64,000 bases of DNA, taken from contig NZ_JBHFEI010000009.1 in assembly GCF_041928815.1 (NCBI RefSeq), positions 62,001 through 126,000 on the forward strand, read 5' to 3'. Position numbers and translations under genes: made by a program. The stretch is from JBHFEI01 sp041928815 (GTDB lineage: Bacteria; Pseudomonadota; Alphaproteobacteria; Rhizobiales; Rhizobiaceae). Under the pieces are notes generated by a model. It was not told the DNA's origin. It did no database searches and worked only from the letters and a program-made list of their open reading frames with translations. Below, in pieces: positions 1-8,982 of the stretch. Numbering within the stretch: the first letter of the stretch is position 1; each line of letters begins with the position of its first letter.

Positions 1-81
1 ATCGGCCCCCTGTGCGGCGCCCGCCATGGCCATGTGGATCGCAATGAAACCCGTTTCGGCCTGGCGGAAATGCCCGGCTGA
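1..81 (+). CDS. lhaA: C-terminal end of probable LhaA/PucC-type light-harvesting assembly protein (partial)
   Basis: Frame 1 is open from the window edge to a TGA at 79-81 and encodes 26 residues ending in RFGLAEMPG. The IGPL segment and the FGLAE-x-PG tail resemble my memory of the C-terminus of LhaA/PucC membrane proteins, and lhaA directly precedes puhA in most proteobacterial photosynthesis clusters. LhaA is a polytopic membrane protein that helps assemble the core antenna LH1. Only the tail is visible, so the call rests mostly on position. The stop lies 23 bases before puhA, consistent with one operon. Confidence 0.5.
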   Translation: MGPLCGARHGHVDRNETRFGLAEMPG

Positions 82-104
82 CAGACATCCTTGGGGAGGC
101 AAAC

Positions 105-881
105 ATGACCGGATCTCTCGTCGGCAGCATGGACGTGGCGCAGGTGGTGCTCTACGCCTTCTGGCTCTTCTTTGCCGGGCTCGTCTGGTATCTGCGCCAG
201 GAGGATCGCCGCGAAGGCTATCCGCTGGAGGAGGACGCCACGGGCCGCTACAACAAGCATCCCTTCCTCTTCGTCCCGCCGAAGAAGACCTTCGTGCTGC
301 CCCATGGCCAGGGCACCCATTCCGTCCCGGACTTCGTGCGCGACACGCGCCCGCTTGCGGCCCGCCGCATCGCGAAAGCTCCGGGCTCGCCGATCGAGCC
401 CGTCGGCAATCCGCTGCTGGCCGGCGTCGGCCCCGGCTCCTGGGCCGAGCGCGCCGAGCGGCCCGACATGACCGCCCATGGCGAGGCCCGCATCGTGCCG
501 CTGCGGGTCGCGCCCGGCTTCGGCATCGCCGAGGGACAAAAGGATCCGCGCGGCCTTGTCGTCGTCGGCTGCGACCGGGCGGTCGCCGGCACGGTCACCG
601 ATGTCTGGGTCGACCGCTCCGAGCAGCTGCTGCGCTACTACGAGGTGACGCTGGAGGGGGGGGCGCGCAGCGTTCTCCTGCCGAACAATTTCGTCGTCTT
701 CAAAACCGTGCGCGGCCGCCGCCAGCTTTATGTCCACGCGCTGACATCGGCGCAGTTCGCCGACGTGCCGGCGACCGCCGCGCCCGAGACGATCACGCTG
801 CGCGAGGAAGACCGCGTCGTCGCCTATTTCGGCGCCGGCCTGCTCTACGCGACCAGCGCCAGACAGGAGCCGCTGCTGTGA
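105..881 (+). CDS. puhA: Photosynthetic reaction centre H subunit
   Basis: PuhA caps the cytoplasmic face of the L/M reaction-centre dimer and guides protons to the QB quinone. The 258-residue product has the family length. One N-terminal transmembrane helix (about residues 11-30) is followed by the hallmark stretch RQEDRREGYPLE and then a soluble beta-rich domain containing the PRGLVVVGCD and LLPNNFVV blocks. A GGGGAGG ribosome site lies 8 bases before the ATG. It is first in a tightly coupled puhA-puhB-puhC-orf-acsF-puhE series and overlaps puhB by four bases. Confidence 0.97.
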   Translation: MTGSLVGSMDVAQVVLYAFWLFFAGLVWYLRQEDRREGYPLEEDATGRYNKHPFLFVPPKKTFVLPHGQGTHSVPDFVRDTRPLAARRIAKAPGSPIEPVGNPLLAGVGPGSWAERAERPDMTAHGEARIVPLRVAPGFGIAEGQKDPRGLVVVGCDRAVAGTVTDVWVDRSEQLLRYYEVTLEGGARSVLLPNNFVVFKTVRGRRQLYVHALTSAQFADVPATAAPETITLREEDRVVAYFGAGLLYATSARQEPLL

Positions 882-1564
882 AACAGTTCGTCGTCCGCGA
901 GCATGAGATCGAGCCGGTGCCGGGCCTGCCGGGCGCGCTTCCGGCCGGCGAGCGCATTCTCTGGCAGGGGCGCCCCAGCGCCCGGCTGGTCGCCCGCCAC
1001 AGCCTGAAGAATGTCTATCTCGCCGCCTATTTCGTCGTTCTCGCGCTCTGGGCCGTGGCCGCCGGGCTCTCGGACGGCCAGCCGGCCGGCGGCATCCTCT
1101 TCGCGGTCGCGGTGCTGACGGCGATCGGCGCGGTGCTGATCGGCCTCGTCGAGCTCTTCGCCTGGGGCGTCGAGCGCACGACGCTCTACACCATCACCTC
1201 GGAGCGTCTCGTGATGCGCTTCGGCGTGGCGCTCTCCATGACGCTGAACCTTCCCTATCGCCAGATCAATGCCGTCTCCATGGTCGAGCGGGGAAAACGC
1301 GGCGGCTCGATCGCGGTCGCGCTGCTGCCGGGTCATCGCCTCTCCTGGCTGGTACAGTGGCCGCATGTGCGCGGCTGGCGCTTTTCCGAGCCGCAGCCGG
1401 CGCTGATCTGCCTGGAGGATGCGGCCGGCGTCTCCGAGGTCCTGGCGCGGGCCGTCATCGCCTTCCGCAACAGCCACATGGCGGCCGGCCTTGCCCGCCC
1501 GGCCGCGCCGGTCGCCGTTTCGCCCGGCTACGTCGCCGGCGGCCATGCCGCGGCGGCGGAATAG
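878..1564 (+). CDS. puhB: Photosynthetic complex assembly protein PuhB
   Basis: PuhB is a membrane protein needed for normal reaction-centre assembly. The 228-residue product begins at a GTG that overlaps the puhA stop (GTGA), indicating translational coupling. After an N-terminal EPVPGLPGALPAGE-type segment there are two to three hydrophobic helices (about residues 45-65, 71-95) and a PH-like domain region with ERTTLYTITSERLV, as in the PuhB/YdbT-like fold. The open frame extends upstream inside puhA, but only this start leaves the family-typical length. Sure of family; the precise biochemical role is known only from genetics in Rhodobacter. Confidence 0.93.
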   Translation: MKQFVVREHEIEPVPGLPGALPAGERILWQGRPSARLVARHSLKNVYLAAYFVVLALWAVAAGLSDGQPAGGILFAVAVLTAIGAVLIGLVELFAWGVERTTLYTITSERLVMRFGVALSMTLNLPYRQINAVSMVERGKRGGSIAVALLPGHRLSWLVQWPHVRGWRFSEPQPALICLEDAAGVSEVLARAVIAFRNSHMAAGLARPAAPVAVSPGYVAGGHAAAAE

Positions 1565-1573
1565 GAGGACGTC

Positions 1574-2068
1574 ATGGGATCGGCCCTCAGCCTCGGCTAT
1601 CTCGACACGCGTCGCTCAGGCAGGACGGCGCGCATTCCCGCGCCGCTGATCGCCGCCGCCCTCGGCCTGCTGGTCTTTGCGACCGGCGCCGTGCTCTTCG
1701 GCCAGACGACCGGCCGCGGCGTGGTCAGGGTCGACAACGGCCGGGCGATGGCCGTGCGCGACATTGTTCTCGGCCGGGCCGACGGCGATGTCGTGACCGT
1801 CTCCGATGCCGTAACCGGCGAGACGATCGCCCGCTACCAGCCCGACACCGGCGGCTTCGTGCGCGGCTCGCTGCGCGCCTTCGAGCGCATGCGCCAGGTC
1901 TCGGCCGTGCCCGTCGCGACACCCTACCGCCTCATCCGCTGGGAAAGCGGCCATGTCAGCCTGTCGGATACGGCGACCGGCGAACGCATCACGCTCGAAG
2001 CATTCGGCCGGGACAATGCGGCATCCTTCGCCGCGCTCCTCGGCAACCAAGGAGGAGCCCGCCCATGA
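1574..2068 (+). CDS. puhC: Photosynthetic complex assembly protein PuhC
   Basis: PuhC is a single-pass membrane protein that affects reaction-centre/LH1 assembly. The 164-residue product has a basic N-terminus, one transmembrane helix at about residues 21-43 and a periplasmic domain, the usual layout. The ATG follows an AGGAGG site at 1562-1567, which partly overlaps the puhB stop. Its TGA overlaps the ATG of the next small gene. The sequence outside the helix is poorly conserved in this family, so part of the support is position between puhB and acsF. Confidence 0.88.
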   Translation: MGSALSLGYLDTRRSGRTARIPAPLIAAALGLLVFATGAVLFGQTTGRGVVRVDNGRAMAVRDIVLGRADGDVVTVSDAVTGETIARYQPDTGGFVRGSLRAFERMRQVSAVPVATPYRLIRWESGHVSLSDTATGERITLEAFGRDNAASFAALLGNQGGARP

Positions 2069-2382
2069 TGTCGCCCCTTTCCGCGCTCTTTGCCCTGATG
2101 CGCCGGCGCGAGGACGTCGACTGTACCGTGGAGATCAACAACACCTTCGAGGCGCTGGGCGCGCATCTGCGCTTCGACAACGGCGTGATCGTGCATCCCG
2201 GCGACGAGGTGCAGGTCCACGGCGCGCCGGTGCAGATCCCCTACGGCCAGTGCAGGAGCTTCCGCCGCAGGGCGACGATCACGCGCGCCGGCGCGCTGGA
2301 GCGGGCCTGGACCCGCGCCACCGGCGATCTCGACATGATGGAACTGTGCGAATTCAGCTTCACGGAGAGGGCCCTGTCATGA
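2065..2382 (+). CDS. Conserved hypothetical protein of the puhC-acsF interval
   Basis: This 105-residue protein has no transmembrane segment and no catalytic motif I recognise. It contains a central block EINNTFEALGAHLRFDNG and an IVHPGDEVQVHG turn, suggesting a small beta-rich fold. Similar small orfs sit between puhC and acsF in other alphaproteobacterial photosynthesis clusters. The start overlaps the puhC stop (ATGA) and the stop overlaps the acsF start (ATGA), so it is translated as part of the operon. A role in cyclase or reaction-centre assembly is inference from position. The downstream of two adjacent ATG codons (2068) is an alternative start. Confidence 0.8.
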   Translation: MMSPLSALFALMRRREDVDCTVEINNTFEALGAHLRFDNGVIVHPGDEVQVHGAPVQIPYGQCRSFRRRATITRAGALERAWTRATGDLDMMELCEFSFTERALS

Positions 2383-3488
2383 ACAACCACGTCCCGAGCA
2401 GCGACCTGCAGGACCACGAGCCGGCCATCGAGGAGCGCCTCGCCGGCGTCAACGACACGACGCGCAGCGCGCTGGTCTCCACCATGCTGACGCCGCGCTT
2501 CTATACGACCGATTTCGAGGAGATGGACCGGATCGATGTCGAGCCGGTGCGCGCCGAATGGGACCAGCTGATCGCGCAGATGAAGAGCGATCCCAATCGC
2601 GGCCACTTCAAGCGCAATGCCAACTGGGACGATATCGACATCGAGGCGCTGCCCGACGGCCTGCGCGAGGAGTTCATCGATTTCCTCGTCTCCTCGCTCA
2701 CCTCGGAATTTTCCGGCTGCGTGCTCTACAAGGAGATGAAGCGGCGCGGCAAGAACCAGGAGATCTGCGAGCTCTTCGGCTACATGAGCCGCGACGAATC
2801 CCGCCATGCCGGCTTCATCAACGATGCGCTCAAGGATTTCGGCATCGGCGTCAACATGGGCTTCCTCGCCCGGGCGAAGAAATACACCTTCTTCAAGCCG
2901 AAGTTCATCTATTACGCCACCTATCTCTCCGAGAAGATCGGCTATGCCCGCTACATCACCATCTTCCGCCATCTGGAGAAGCATCCCGAACAGCGCTTCC
3001 ACCCGATCTTCAAATGGTTCCGCGAGTGGTGCAACGACGAGTTCTCCCATGGCGAGGCCTTCTCGCTGATCATCCGCTCCGACAAAAAGCTGATGCACGG
3101 CGTCAACGCCTACTGGATCAAGTTCTTCCTGCTCGCCGTCTTCGCGACCATGTATGTGCGCGACCACATGCGCCCGGCCTTCCACGCAGCCCTCGGCGTC
3201 GACATCGACGATTACGACATGCGCGTCTTCCGCCTGACGTCGGAAATCTCGCGCCAGTGCTTCCCGCTGGTGCTCGATCTCGACCATCCGGCCATGCGCG
3301 CCGGCTTCCGCCGCATGGAGCGCATCAACCGCAAGATCATGGCGACCAATGCCGCCGGCGGCATCGGCGGCCGGCTGCGCAAGGGCGTCTGGACGCTCGC
3401 CGCCGCCGCCAATTTCGTGCGCATGTATGCGATCCCGACTAAGAAGAACGCCATTCCCGCCACCTCGCGCCTGCAGCCGGTCTGGTAG
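2379..3488 (+). CDS. acsF: Oxygen-dependent Mg-protoporphyrin IX monomethyl ester cyclase
   Basis: AcsF forms the fifth (E) ring of bacteriochlorophyll by oxidising Mg-protoporphyrin monomethyl ester to divinyl protochlorophyllide, using O2 and a diiron centre. The 369-residue product carries the ferritin-like ligands: Glu110, the DESRH motif with Glu140 and His143, and the DEFSHGEAF motif with Glu221 and His224. The ATG overlaps the preceding stop (ATGA). The oxygen-dependent enzyme, with no anaerobic bchE visible here, implies pigment synthesis under oxic conditions. The gene ends 6 bases before puhE. Confidence 0.97.
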   Translation: MNNHVPSSDLQDHEPAIEERLAGVNDTTRSALVSTMLTPRFYTTDFEEMDRIDVEPVRAEWDQLIAQMKSDPNRGHFKRNANWDDIDIEALPDGLREEFIDFLVSSLTSEFSGCVLYKEMKRRGKNQEICELFGYMSRDESRHAGFINDALKDFGIGVNMGFLARAKKYTFFKPKFIYYATYLSEKIGYARYITIFRHLEKHPEQRFHPIFKWFREWCNDEFSHGEAFSLIIRSDKKLMHGVNAYWIKFFLLAVFATMYVRDHMRPAFHAALGVDIDDYDMRVFRLTSEISRQCFPLVLDLDHPAMRAGFRRMERINRKIMATNAAGGIGGRLRKGVWTLAAAANFVRMYAIPTKKNAIPATSRLQPVW

Positions 3489-3494
3489 GCGGCC

Positions 3495-4361
3495 ATGGCG
3501 TTCTCGCACCCGCTAGTCGTCGTCCTCGTCGCCATCGGCGTCTGGTGGCTGTCCACCGGGCTGGTGCTGGCCATGGTCAACCGCACGGAGCGGGGCGGCT
3601 GGCGCGCGCGCCAGGTGCTGCCGGTGATGACGCTTGCCGGCGGGCTCGGCGTGGCGCTGATGGTCTTCGGGGGCGCGGAGCGGACCGCGCTCGGCTCCTA
3701 TGCCGGCTTCTTCGGCGCGCTGCTCGTCTGGGCCTGGCACGAGGCGGCGTTTCTCACCGGCGCGCTGACGGGCCGGCGCACCGGCGAATGCCCGCCGGGG
3801 CTGACGGGGCTGAAGCGCTTCAGGGCCGCCTTCGAGGCGGTCTGCGACCACGAGATCGCCATCCTCGTCACCGCGCTTGCCCTCTATCTGGTGCTGCACG
3901 GGGCGGAGAACCGTTTCGGGCTTGCCACCTTCGGCCTGCTCTGGGGCATGCGGATTTCGGCCAAGCTGCTGATCTTCCTCGGCGCGCCGCATGCCGTCAG
4001 CGAGCTGATGCCGCGGCCCGTCTCGCATCTCAAGAGCTATTTCAAGACCGACCGCGTCGCGCCGATCTTCCCGCTGCTGATGGCGGCGGCGGCCGGCCTC
4101 TTCGTGGTGCTGGTGGTGGCTGCCGCGAGCGCCAGCGAGGTCCATTCGTTGGTCGGCCACATTCTTCTGGCGAGCTTCATGGCGCTCGCCATTCTCGAAC
4201 ACCTGATCCTCGTGCTGCCGGTGTCGGACACGGCGCTGTGGCGCTGGGCCATGCCGCGCGGCAAGGCCGAGAGGACGCCTGCCGTCTTGGCGTCGGCGCG
4301 GGAAACACAGGCACAGACGGCGGCCGTCCCGGTGGCCGGCGTCACACCGGAACGACTTTGA
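3495..4361 (+). CDS. puhE: Photosynthetic complex assembly protein PuhE (DUF3623 type)
   Basis: The 288-residue product is a polytopic membrane protein with about seven hydrophobic helices and the conserved WAWHEAAFLTGALTG and HAVSELMPRP blocks typical of putative photosynthetic complex assembly protein 2. PuhE modulates bacteriochlorophyll production in Rhodobacter by an unknown mechanism. It starts 6 bases after acsF. The hydrophilic C-terminal tail (about residues 255-288) is Ala/Thr-rich and probably cytoplasmic. Placement between acsF and hemA matches other Rhizobiales clusters. Confidence 0.92.
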   Translation: MAFSHPLVVVLVAIGVWWLSTGLVLAMVNRTERGGWRARQVLPVMTLAGGLGVALMVFGGAERTALGSYAGFFGALLVWAWHEAAFLTGALTGRRTGECPPGLTGLKRFRAAFEAVCDHEIAILVTALALYLVLHGAENRFGLATFGLLWGMRISAKLLIFLGAPHAVSELMPRPVSHLKSYFKTDRVAPIFPLLMAAAAGLFVVLVVAAASASEVHSLVGHILLASFMALAILEHLILVLPVSDTALWRWAMPRGKAERTPAVLASARETQAQTAAVPVAGVTPERL

Positions 4362-4434
4362 GGGAACCGCGCCCGGGCTCCGCGCGAAAAGCGGCCGCGG
4401 GCACGGGTCGGACATGACAGGGGAGGAATGGCAG

Positions 4435-5649
4435 ATGGACGTCAACCAGCACATGGCAAGGGCTCTGGACGAGCTGCGCACCGCCGGCAACTATCGCATC
4501 TTCGCGGAGCTCGAACGCCAGTGCACGGCGTTTCCGAAGGCCAGCATCCATACGGCCGGGGGGATCGGCGAGGTCACTGTCTGGTGCTCGAACGACTATC
4601 TCGGCATGGGCCAGAACCCGGTCGTCACCGATCGCATGATCGAGATCATCCGCAAGTGCGGCGCGGGTGCCGGCGGCACGCGCAACATTTCCGGCTCCAA
4701 CCACCATCACGTACTCCTGGAGCGCGAGCTTGCCGACCTGCACGGCAAGGAGGCAGCGCTGATCTTCACCTCCGGCTATGTCTCGAACTGGGCCGCACTC
4801 GGCACGCTGCTGGCGAAGATCCCCGGCATCATCGTCTATTCCGATGCGCTGAACCACGCCTCGATGATCGAGGGCATCCGCGCGTCGGGCTGCCCGCGCC
4901 GCATCTTCCGCCACAATGATTACCGGCACCTGCGCACGCTGATGGCCGCCGACGATCCGGCCGCCCCGAAGCTGGTCGCCTTCGAATCCGTCTATTCGAT
5001 GGATGGCGATATCTCGCCGATCCGCGAGATCTGCGATGTCGCCGACGCATTCGGGGCGATGACCTATCTGGACGAGGTGCATGCCGTCGGCATGTACGGC
5101 CCGCGCGGCGACGGCGTCGCGGCGCGCGAGGGGCTGATGGATCGCCTGACGGTGATCGAGGGCACGCTCGGCAAGGCCTATGGCGTCATGGGCGGCTATA
5201 TCGCAGCGTCTGCGACGCTCGTCGACTTCGTCCGTTCCTTTGCCTCGGGCTTCATCTTCACAACCGCCATTCCCCCGGCACTGGCGGCGGCCGCCACGGC
5301 CTCGATCCGCCATCTCAAGGAAAGCCAGGTGGAGCGGGAGCAGCACCGCGCCGCCGTCGCCAAGGTGCGCGCGGCGCTCGACCGGCGCGGCATTCCGCAC
5401 ATGGCCAATCCGAGCCACATCGTCCCCGTGATGGTCGGCAATGCCGCCAAGTGCAAATGGATCTCCGACGTGCTGCTCAACGATTTCGGCATCTATGTGC
5501 AGCCGATCAACTATCCGACGGTGGCCGTCGGCACCGAGCGGCTGCGCATCACGCCGACGCCGCTGCACAGCGACGCCGACATCGATCATCTGGCCGCAGC
5601 GCTCTGTTCGCTCTGGTCGCAATGCGCGCTCGCCCGCAGGGTGGCGTGA
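4435..5649 (+). CDS. hemA: 5-aminolevulinate synthase
   Basis: This PLP enzyme condenses glycine and succinyl-CoA to 5-aminolevulinate, the first step of tetrapyrrole synthesis in alphaproteobacteria. The 404-residue product has the AGAGGTRNISG glycine-rich region, the DEVHAVGMYG Asp/His block and the PLP lysine in EGTLGKAYG (Lys247). I chose the ATG at 4435 because a GGGGAGGA ribosome site ends 7 bases upstream; the in-frame ATG at 4414 lies before that site. Location in the cluster suggests a copy devoted to bacteriochlorophyll supply. No PpsR-type palindrome is visible in the 73-base gap after puhE, so it probably reads through from the puh operon. Confidence 0.96.
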   Translation: MDVNQHMARALDELRTAGNYRIFAELERQCTAFPKASIHTAGGIGEVTVWCSNDYLGMGQNPVVTDRMIEIIRKCGAGAGGTRNISGSNHHHVLLERELADLHGKEAALIFTSGYVSNWAALGTLLAKIPGIIVYSDALNHASMIEGIRASGCPRRIFRHNDYRHLRTLMAADDPAAPKLVAFESVYSMDGDISPIREICDVADAFGAMTYLDEVHAVGMYGPRGDGVAAREGLMDRLTVIEGTLGKAYGVMGGYIAASATLVDFVRSFASGFIFTTAIPPALAAAATASIRHLKESQVEREQHRAAVAKVRAALDRRGIPHMANPSHIVPVMVGNAAKCKWISDVLLNDFGIYVQPINYPTVAVGTERLRITPTPLHSDADIDHLAAALCSLWSQCALARRVA

Positions 5650-5948
5650 GGCCGACAGGGGCCCTGCGCCGAAAAGACAGGCATGAGCGGCCGAGCCCCG
5701 AGGCGTGTCGCGCTCTTTCCGTGCCGCGCCTTATGCTTCGGATCTCCGGTCGGGAAAGCCGGAGTCCGCGCGATCGCCGATCCATCTCGCGCAAGGTCCG
5801 TTAAAACCGCCTCAGCGGCCTTGCGTCGGGCCGAGAGAAAACAGACAGACGGATGATGTCCGGCGATCCGGGTTTGACCGGAGACGCGCCCCTCCCTTCC
5901 GGACGCTCGGGACGACGGGCCGGACGATCGACACGACAGGTGAGACCC
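5650..5948. other. hemA-idi intergenic region, no gene seen
   Basis: No convincing coding region, RNA gene or PpsR-type palindrome is visible in these 299 bases. Short open frames here are GC-frame artefacts without ribosome sites. The spacing suggests idi may have its own promoter, but I cannot point to -35/-10 elements. Confidence 0.5.
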
Positions 5949-6500
5949 ATGCCGCGTTCTGAAGCCCCCGTCCTCATCCCCGCCGTCGCCGGCGACGGCT
6001 CGCTGTACCCGATCGAGAAGATGAAGGCGCATGTGGACGGGCAACTGCATCTCGCCGTCTCGGTCTTCGTCTTCGATGGCGAGCACCTGCTGCTGCAGCG
6101 CCGGGCGCAGGCGAAATATCATTGCGGCGGGCAATGGGCGAACACCTGCTGCACCCACCCCCACTGGCGCGAAACGCTGGACGCCGCCGCCGGCCGCCGG
6201 CTGACGGAAGAACTCGGCGTCACGCTTCCGCTCGTGCGCCATGTCACCGTCGATTACGCCGCCGATGTCGGCAACGGGCTCAGCGAGCATGAGCGCGTCA
6301 CCCTCTTCAGCGCGGTGGCCGACCGCGCCACGCTCGCCCTAAGCCCGGACCCGTGCGAGGTCTCCGAGACCCGCTGGATCACCCGCGCCGACCTCATGAC
6401 GGAGATCGCCGCGACACCGGAGCGGTTCACGCCCTGGCTCGGCATCTACCTCGCCCGCTTCCCCGGCCTGCATTTCCCGTCCACCCGGCTGGCGGGTTGA
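5949..6500 (+). CDS. idi: Isopentenyl-diphosphate delta-isomerase, type 1
   Basis: Idi interconverts isopentenyl and dimethylallyl diphosphate, feeding carotenoid and bacteriochlorophyll phytol/geranylgeranyl synthesis. The 183-residue product has the type 1 signature: Cys in the ANTCCTHP motif, a Nudix-like box around RETLDAAAGRRLTEELG, and the EHERVTLF metal-site block. The MPRSEAP start at 5949 gives the normal length; the longer open frame upstream has no ribosome site. The gene ends convergently to pufC. Its presence inside the photosynthesis cluster indicates isoprenoid flux is coordinated with pigment demand. Confidence 0.95.
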   Translation: MPRSEAPVLIPAVAGDGSLYPIEKMKAHVDGQLHLAVSVFVFDGEHLLLQRRAQAKYHCGGQWANTCCTHPHWRETLDAAAGRRLTEELGVTLPLVRHVTVDYAADVGNGLSEHERVTLFSAVADRATLALSPDPCEVSETRWITRADLMTEIAATPERFTPWLGIYLARFPGLHFPSTRLAG

Positions 6501-6870
6501 AAAGGGCCTTCATAGGTCGTGACGGGCCGTGATGCGATTGTCCGCGCGATCCCGTGACGGCATCGCGCGCGGACGGATCGCCCGGGGGAAAACCACATCG
6601 ATCCCATGTCTTTGAAAGGCTCTGTCGCGAGGTGGCCCAGCGTGCCACGGAGACTGACTTTTCAACGCCGAATTCGGCACGCCGGCCGCGGCGTCGAGGC
6701 GAAGGCCGGGATCGCGACGGCCGGTCCTTCGACCTTCCCGGCGAGGACGGGCGCCGCAAGCGCACGGTCTGCCCCCCGCCCGGCATTTGCGAAACCGAAA
6801 GACGAAACGTCGGCCGCGCCTGCCATGGCAGGCGCCGCCGACAGATCCGTTGCGGCGCGCGGCCGCCCCG
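6501..6870. other. Convergent idi/pufC intergenic region with a GC-rich hairpin
   Basis: No gene is supported in these 370 bases between two convergent genes. A hairpin with 9-base arms GTCCGCGCG (6540-6548) and CGCGCGGAC (6566-6574) could act as a shared transcription end, but no T-run follows it on either strand, so a factor-independent terminator is not clear-cut. Confidence 0.35.
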
Positions 6871-7995
6871 TCAGTTCGTCGCTGCCGGCGCCGGGGGCGT
6901 CGTTACGGCGTCGACGCCCATGACCTGGGTCTTGCCGGGCTCGTATGTGGTATAGTCGGGCACGGCGGTGCCGCCCTTCTTGCCGAGCGCATCGACGTAA
7001 TCCTTCAGCATGGAGACGCCGTAGAGCGGCTTCTGCACGCCGTTGTGGCAGGTGCCGCAGCCGACCTTCAGCACGTCGCCTTCCGGTCCCTTGCGGTTTG
7101 CGGGGAAGACGGGGGCGAGACCGGTGATGTAGGTGGCGTTGATGTCGCGGGCCATGCGGATGCCGTGCCAGGCGGTGACGCGCTGCGGCGGGCTCTGGTC
7201 CCAGTCGTTGAAGGCGCGCGAATTGTGGCAGGTGACGCAGTTGACGCCGAGCGATTCCGACATGTGGATCATCAGCGACCAGGTCTTCTCGGTCTCCTTC
7301 ACGCCCGCGGTGGTCGTGCCGCCCGGCAGCGCCGTGGTGGCGTGGACGCGGATCGGCTCGCTGCCGAGGAGATAAGAGGCGAGCGCGTTCTGCGGCAGCG
7401 AGGTATTGCCGGCCAGCGCGGAGGCGACGTTCTGGCCGGCGCGGTCCTGCGTCATGTTGCCGGCCGGTTTCGGCTCGAGGCTGGTACTCCAGACCTGGGC
7501 CGGAACCGCATTGCCGCGGTGACAGGTGTAGCAGGTGACGCCGGTGGCGCCGACATGCGGCGTCCAGTCCACGTTGATCGCCTGCGTCATCTGGATCATG
7601 CGCCGCGCCACGACCTTGGTGTAGATCTCGTCGGACGCCATGTTCTCGGGATTGTGGCAGTAGTTGCAGCCCTGTTCCTCGGGTGCGATCCAGGCGGTGA
7701 TGGAGGCCATGACCTGGTTGAACTGGTCATCGGAGAGCTCGCCGAGAACCTGGACGTTCTGGTAGAGGTCCTTGGCCTTTTCGCCGGAGGGATCGGGCTC
7801 CCACGGCGCCGCCGGCACGACGTTCGCGGCCTTCAGCGCCTCCTGGGTCTCGATGTCCCTGTGGATGACCATGCCCGTGCCGCGATAGCCGAGCTGGGTC
7901 GATTCCACCGGCGGCGCATCCCAGCCGGCGCCGACGAAGCTTGCGATGGCCAGAAGCGTTCCGGCGGAAACGGCGAAGGGAATCCAGAGTTTCAT
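6871..7995 (-). CDS. pufC: Tetraheme cytochrome subunit of the photosynthetic reaction centre
   Basis: PufC re-reduces the photo-oxidised special pair from the periplasm. The 374-residue product has four CXXCH heme sites: Cys110-His114, Cys155-His159, Cys253-His257 and Cys313-His317. An N-terminal hydrophobic helix (about residues 4-24) is present, but no cysteine lipobox follows it, so anchoring is probably by the uncleaved helix rather than by lipid. The ATG at 7995 has an AAGGAGAA site just upstream; a longer open frame into pufM is discarded. It is the last gene of the superoperon, 11 bases after pufM. Confidence 0.97.
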   Translation of the reverse strand: MKLWIPFAVSAGTLLAIASFVGAGWDAPPVESTQLGYRGTGMVIHRDIETQEALKAANVVPAAPWEPDPSGEKAKDLYQNVQVLGELSDDQFNQVMASITAWIAPEEQGCNYCHNPENMASDEIYTKVVARRMIQMTQAINVDWTPHVGATGVTCYTCHRGNAVPAQVWSTSLEPKPAGNMTQDRAGQNVASALAGNTSLPQNALASYLLGSEPIRVHATTALPGGTTTAGVKETEKTWSLMIHMSESLGVNCVTCHNSRAFNDWDQSPPQRVTAWHGIRMARDINATYITGLAPVFPANRKGPEGDVLKVGCGTCHNGVQKPLYGVSMLKDYVDALGKKGGTAVPDYTTYEPGKTQVMGVDAVTTPPAPAATN

Positions 7996-8006
7996 CGTCG
8001 TTCTCC

Positions 8007-8969
8007 TTAGAGCGCCGGATCGACGACGCCGGGCCAAAGGCGCGGCAGCGGCGAGACGAGGCCGTGATTGACGCCCCACAGGTACCAGTTGTCGACCACC
8101 GTGCCGGTGAGCAGGATGCCGATGCCGCCCGTCAGCGGGGTCAGGATCGCGAACCACCAGGCCCAGCGGTGCACGGATTCCATCGTGGCGTTGAAGCCCA
8201 TGGTCCAGCGCCAGAAGAGGGCGGCGCGCTCCGAGGCCGTGCCGCGGTCGGTGATCTGCTCAAGCTCCCGCTCGCCGCCATATTTGCCGACGGCGAGGAT
8301 CGTCGCGCCGTGCATGGCAAAGAGCAGGACCGAGCCGTAGAGGAAGACGATCGAGAGGCAGTGGAACGGGTTGTAGTAGAGATTGCCGTAGCGGATCGAG
8401 AAGGCGGCGGTCCAGTCGAGATGCGGGAAGATGCCGAAGGGCACGGCTTCGGAGAAGTTGCCCATCAGAAGCGGCCGGATGAAGCCGAGCACCAGGAAGA
8501 GCCAGATGGCGGAGGCGAAGGCCCAGGCGACGTGCATGCCGAGTTCCAGCTGCCGGGCGCGGCGGTAGATGCGCACCCACCAGAGGATGACGGACATGGT
8601 CAGGAAGAAGCCGGCGATCAGCCACCAGCCGCCTTCGGCCAGCGGCGGGAGCACCTTCAGCCCGTATTTCGCCGGCGGCGGCTCCAGCCCCAGCCAGAAG
8701 AGCTGGCGCACGAACTGGATCGGATCCCAGCCGACGGAGGCCCACATGTTGAGGCCGATGATCTCGAAGGCGATGAAGCCGAAGACCAGCGAGAGCGTGC
8801 CGAGATAGCCGAGATAGATCGGGCCGATCTGCGCATTGCCGATGATGCCGAACAGGCGGACGAAGAAGGCCTTGCCGGTGCGCGCACTGTCGCCGCGCGG
8901 CAGCGGCATCCCCTCCTCGATCGGGCCTGAGATCTGGATGGGCGTGATGATGTTCTGATATTGCGCCAT
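8007..8969 (-). CDS. pufM: Photosynthetic reaction centre M subunit
   Basis: PufM forms half of the reaction-centre core with PufL. The 320-residue product has five transmembrane helices. Bacteriochlorophyll ligands His183 (FGIFPHLDW) and His203 (YYNPFHCLS) and non-heme iron ligands His220 (FAMHGA) and His267 (ESVHRWAWW) are all visible. I place the start at the MAQYQN methionine (8969), preceded by a GAGGGGGAA ribosome site; the upstream in-frame extension belongs to pufL sequence. The C-terminal tail reaches beyond the fifth helix, as in species that carry PufC. Confidence 0.98.
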   Translation of the reverse strand: MAQYQNIITPIQISGPIEEGMPLPRGDSARTGKAFFVRLFGIIGNAQIGPIYLGYLGTLSLVFGFIAFEIIGLNMWASVGWDPIQFVRQLFWLGLEPPPAKYGLKVLPPLAEGGWWLIAGFFLTMSVILWWVRIYRRARQLELGMHVAWAFASAIWLFLVLGFIRPLLMGNFSEAVPFGIFPHLDWTAAFSIRYGNLYYNPFHCLSIVFLYGSVLLFAMHGATILAVGKYGGERELEQITDRGTASERAALFWRWTMGFNATMESVHRWAWWFAILTPLTGGIGILLTGTVVDNWYLWGVNHGLVSPLPRLWPGVVDPAL

Positions 8970-8982
8970 GACGGTTTCCCCC

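Noticed and set aside
6540..6574. Classical factor-independent terminator between idi and pufC
   Set aside because: The hairpin is real but no T-run follows on either strand, so I list it only as a hairpin.
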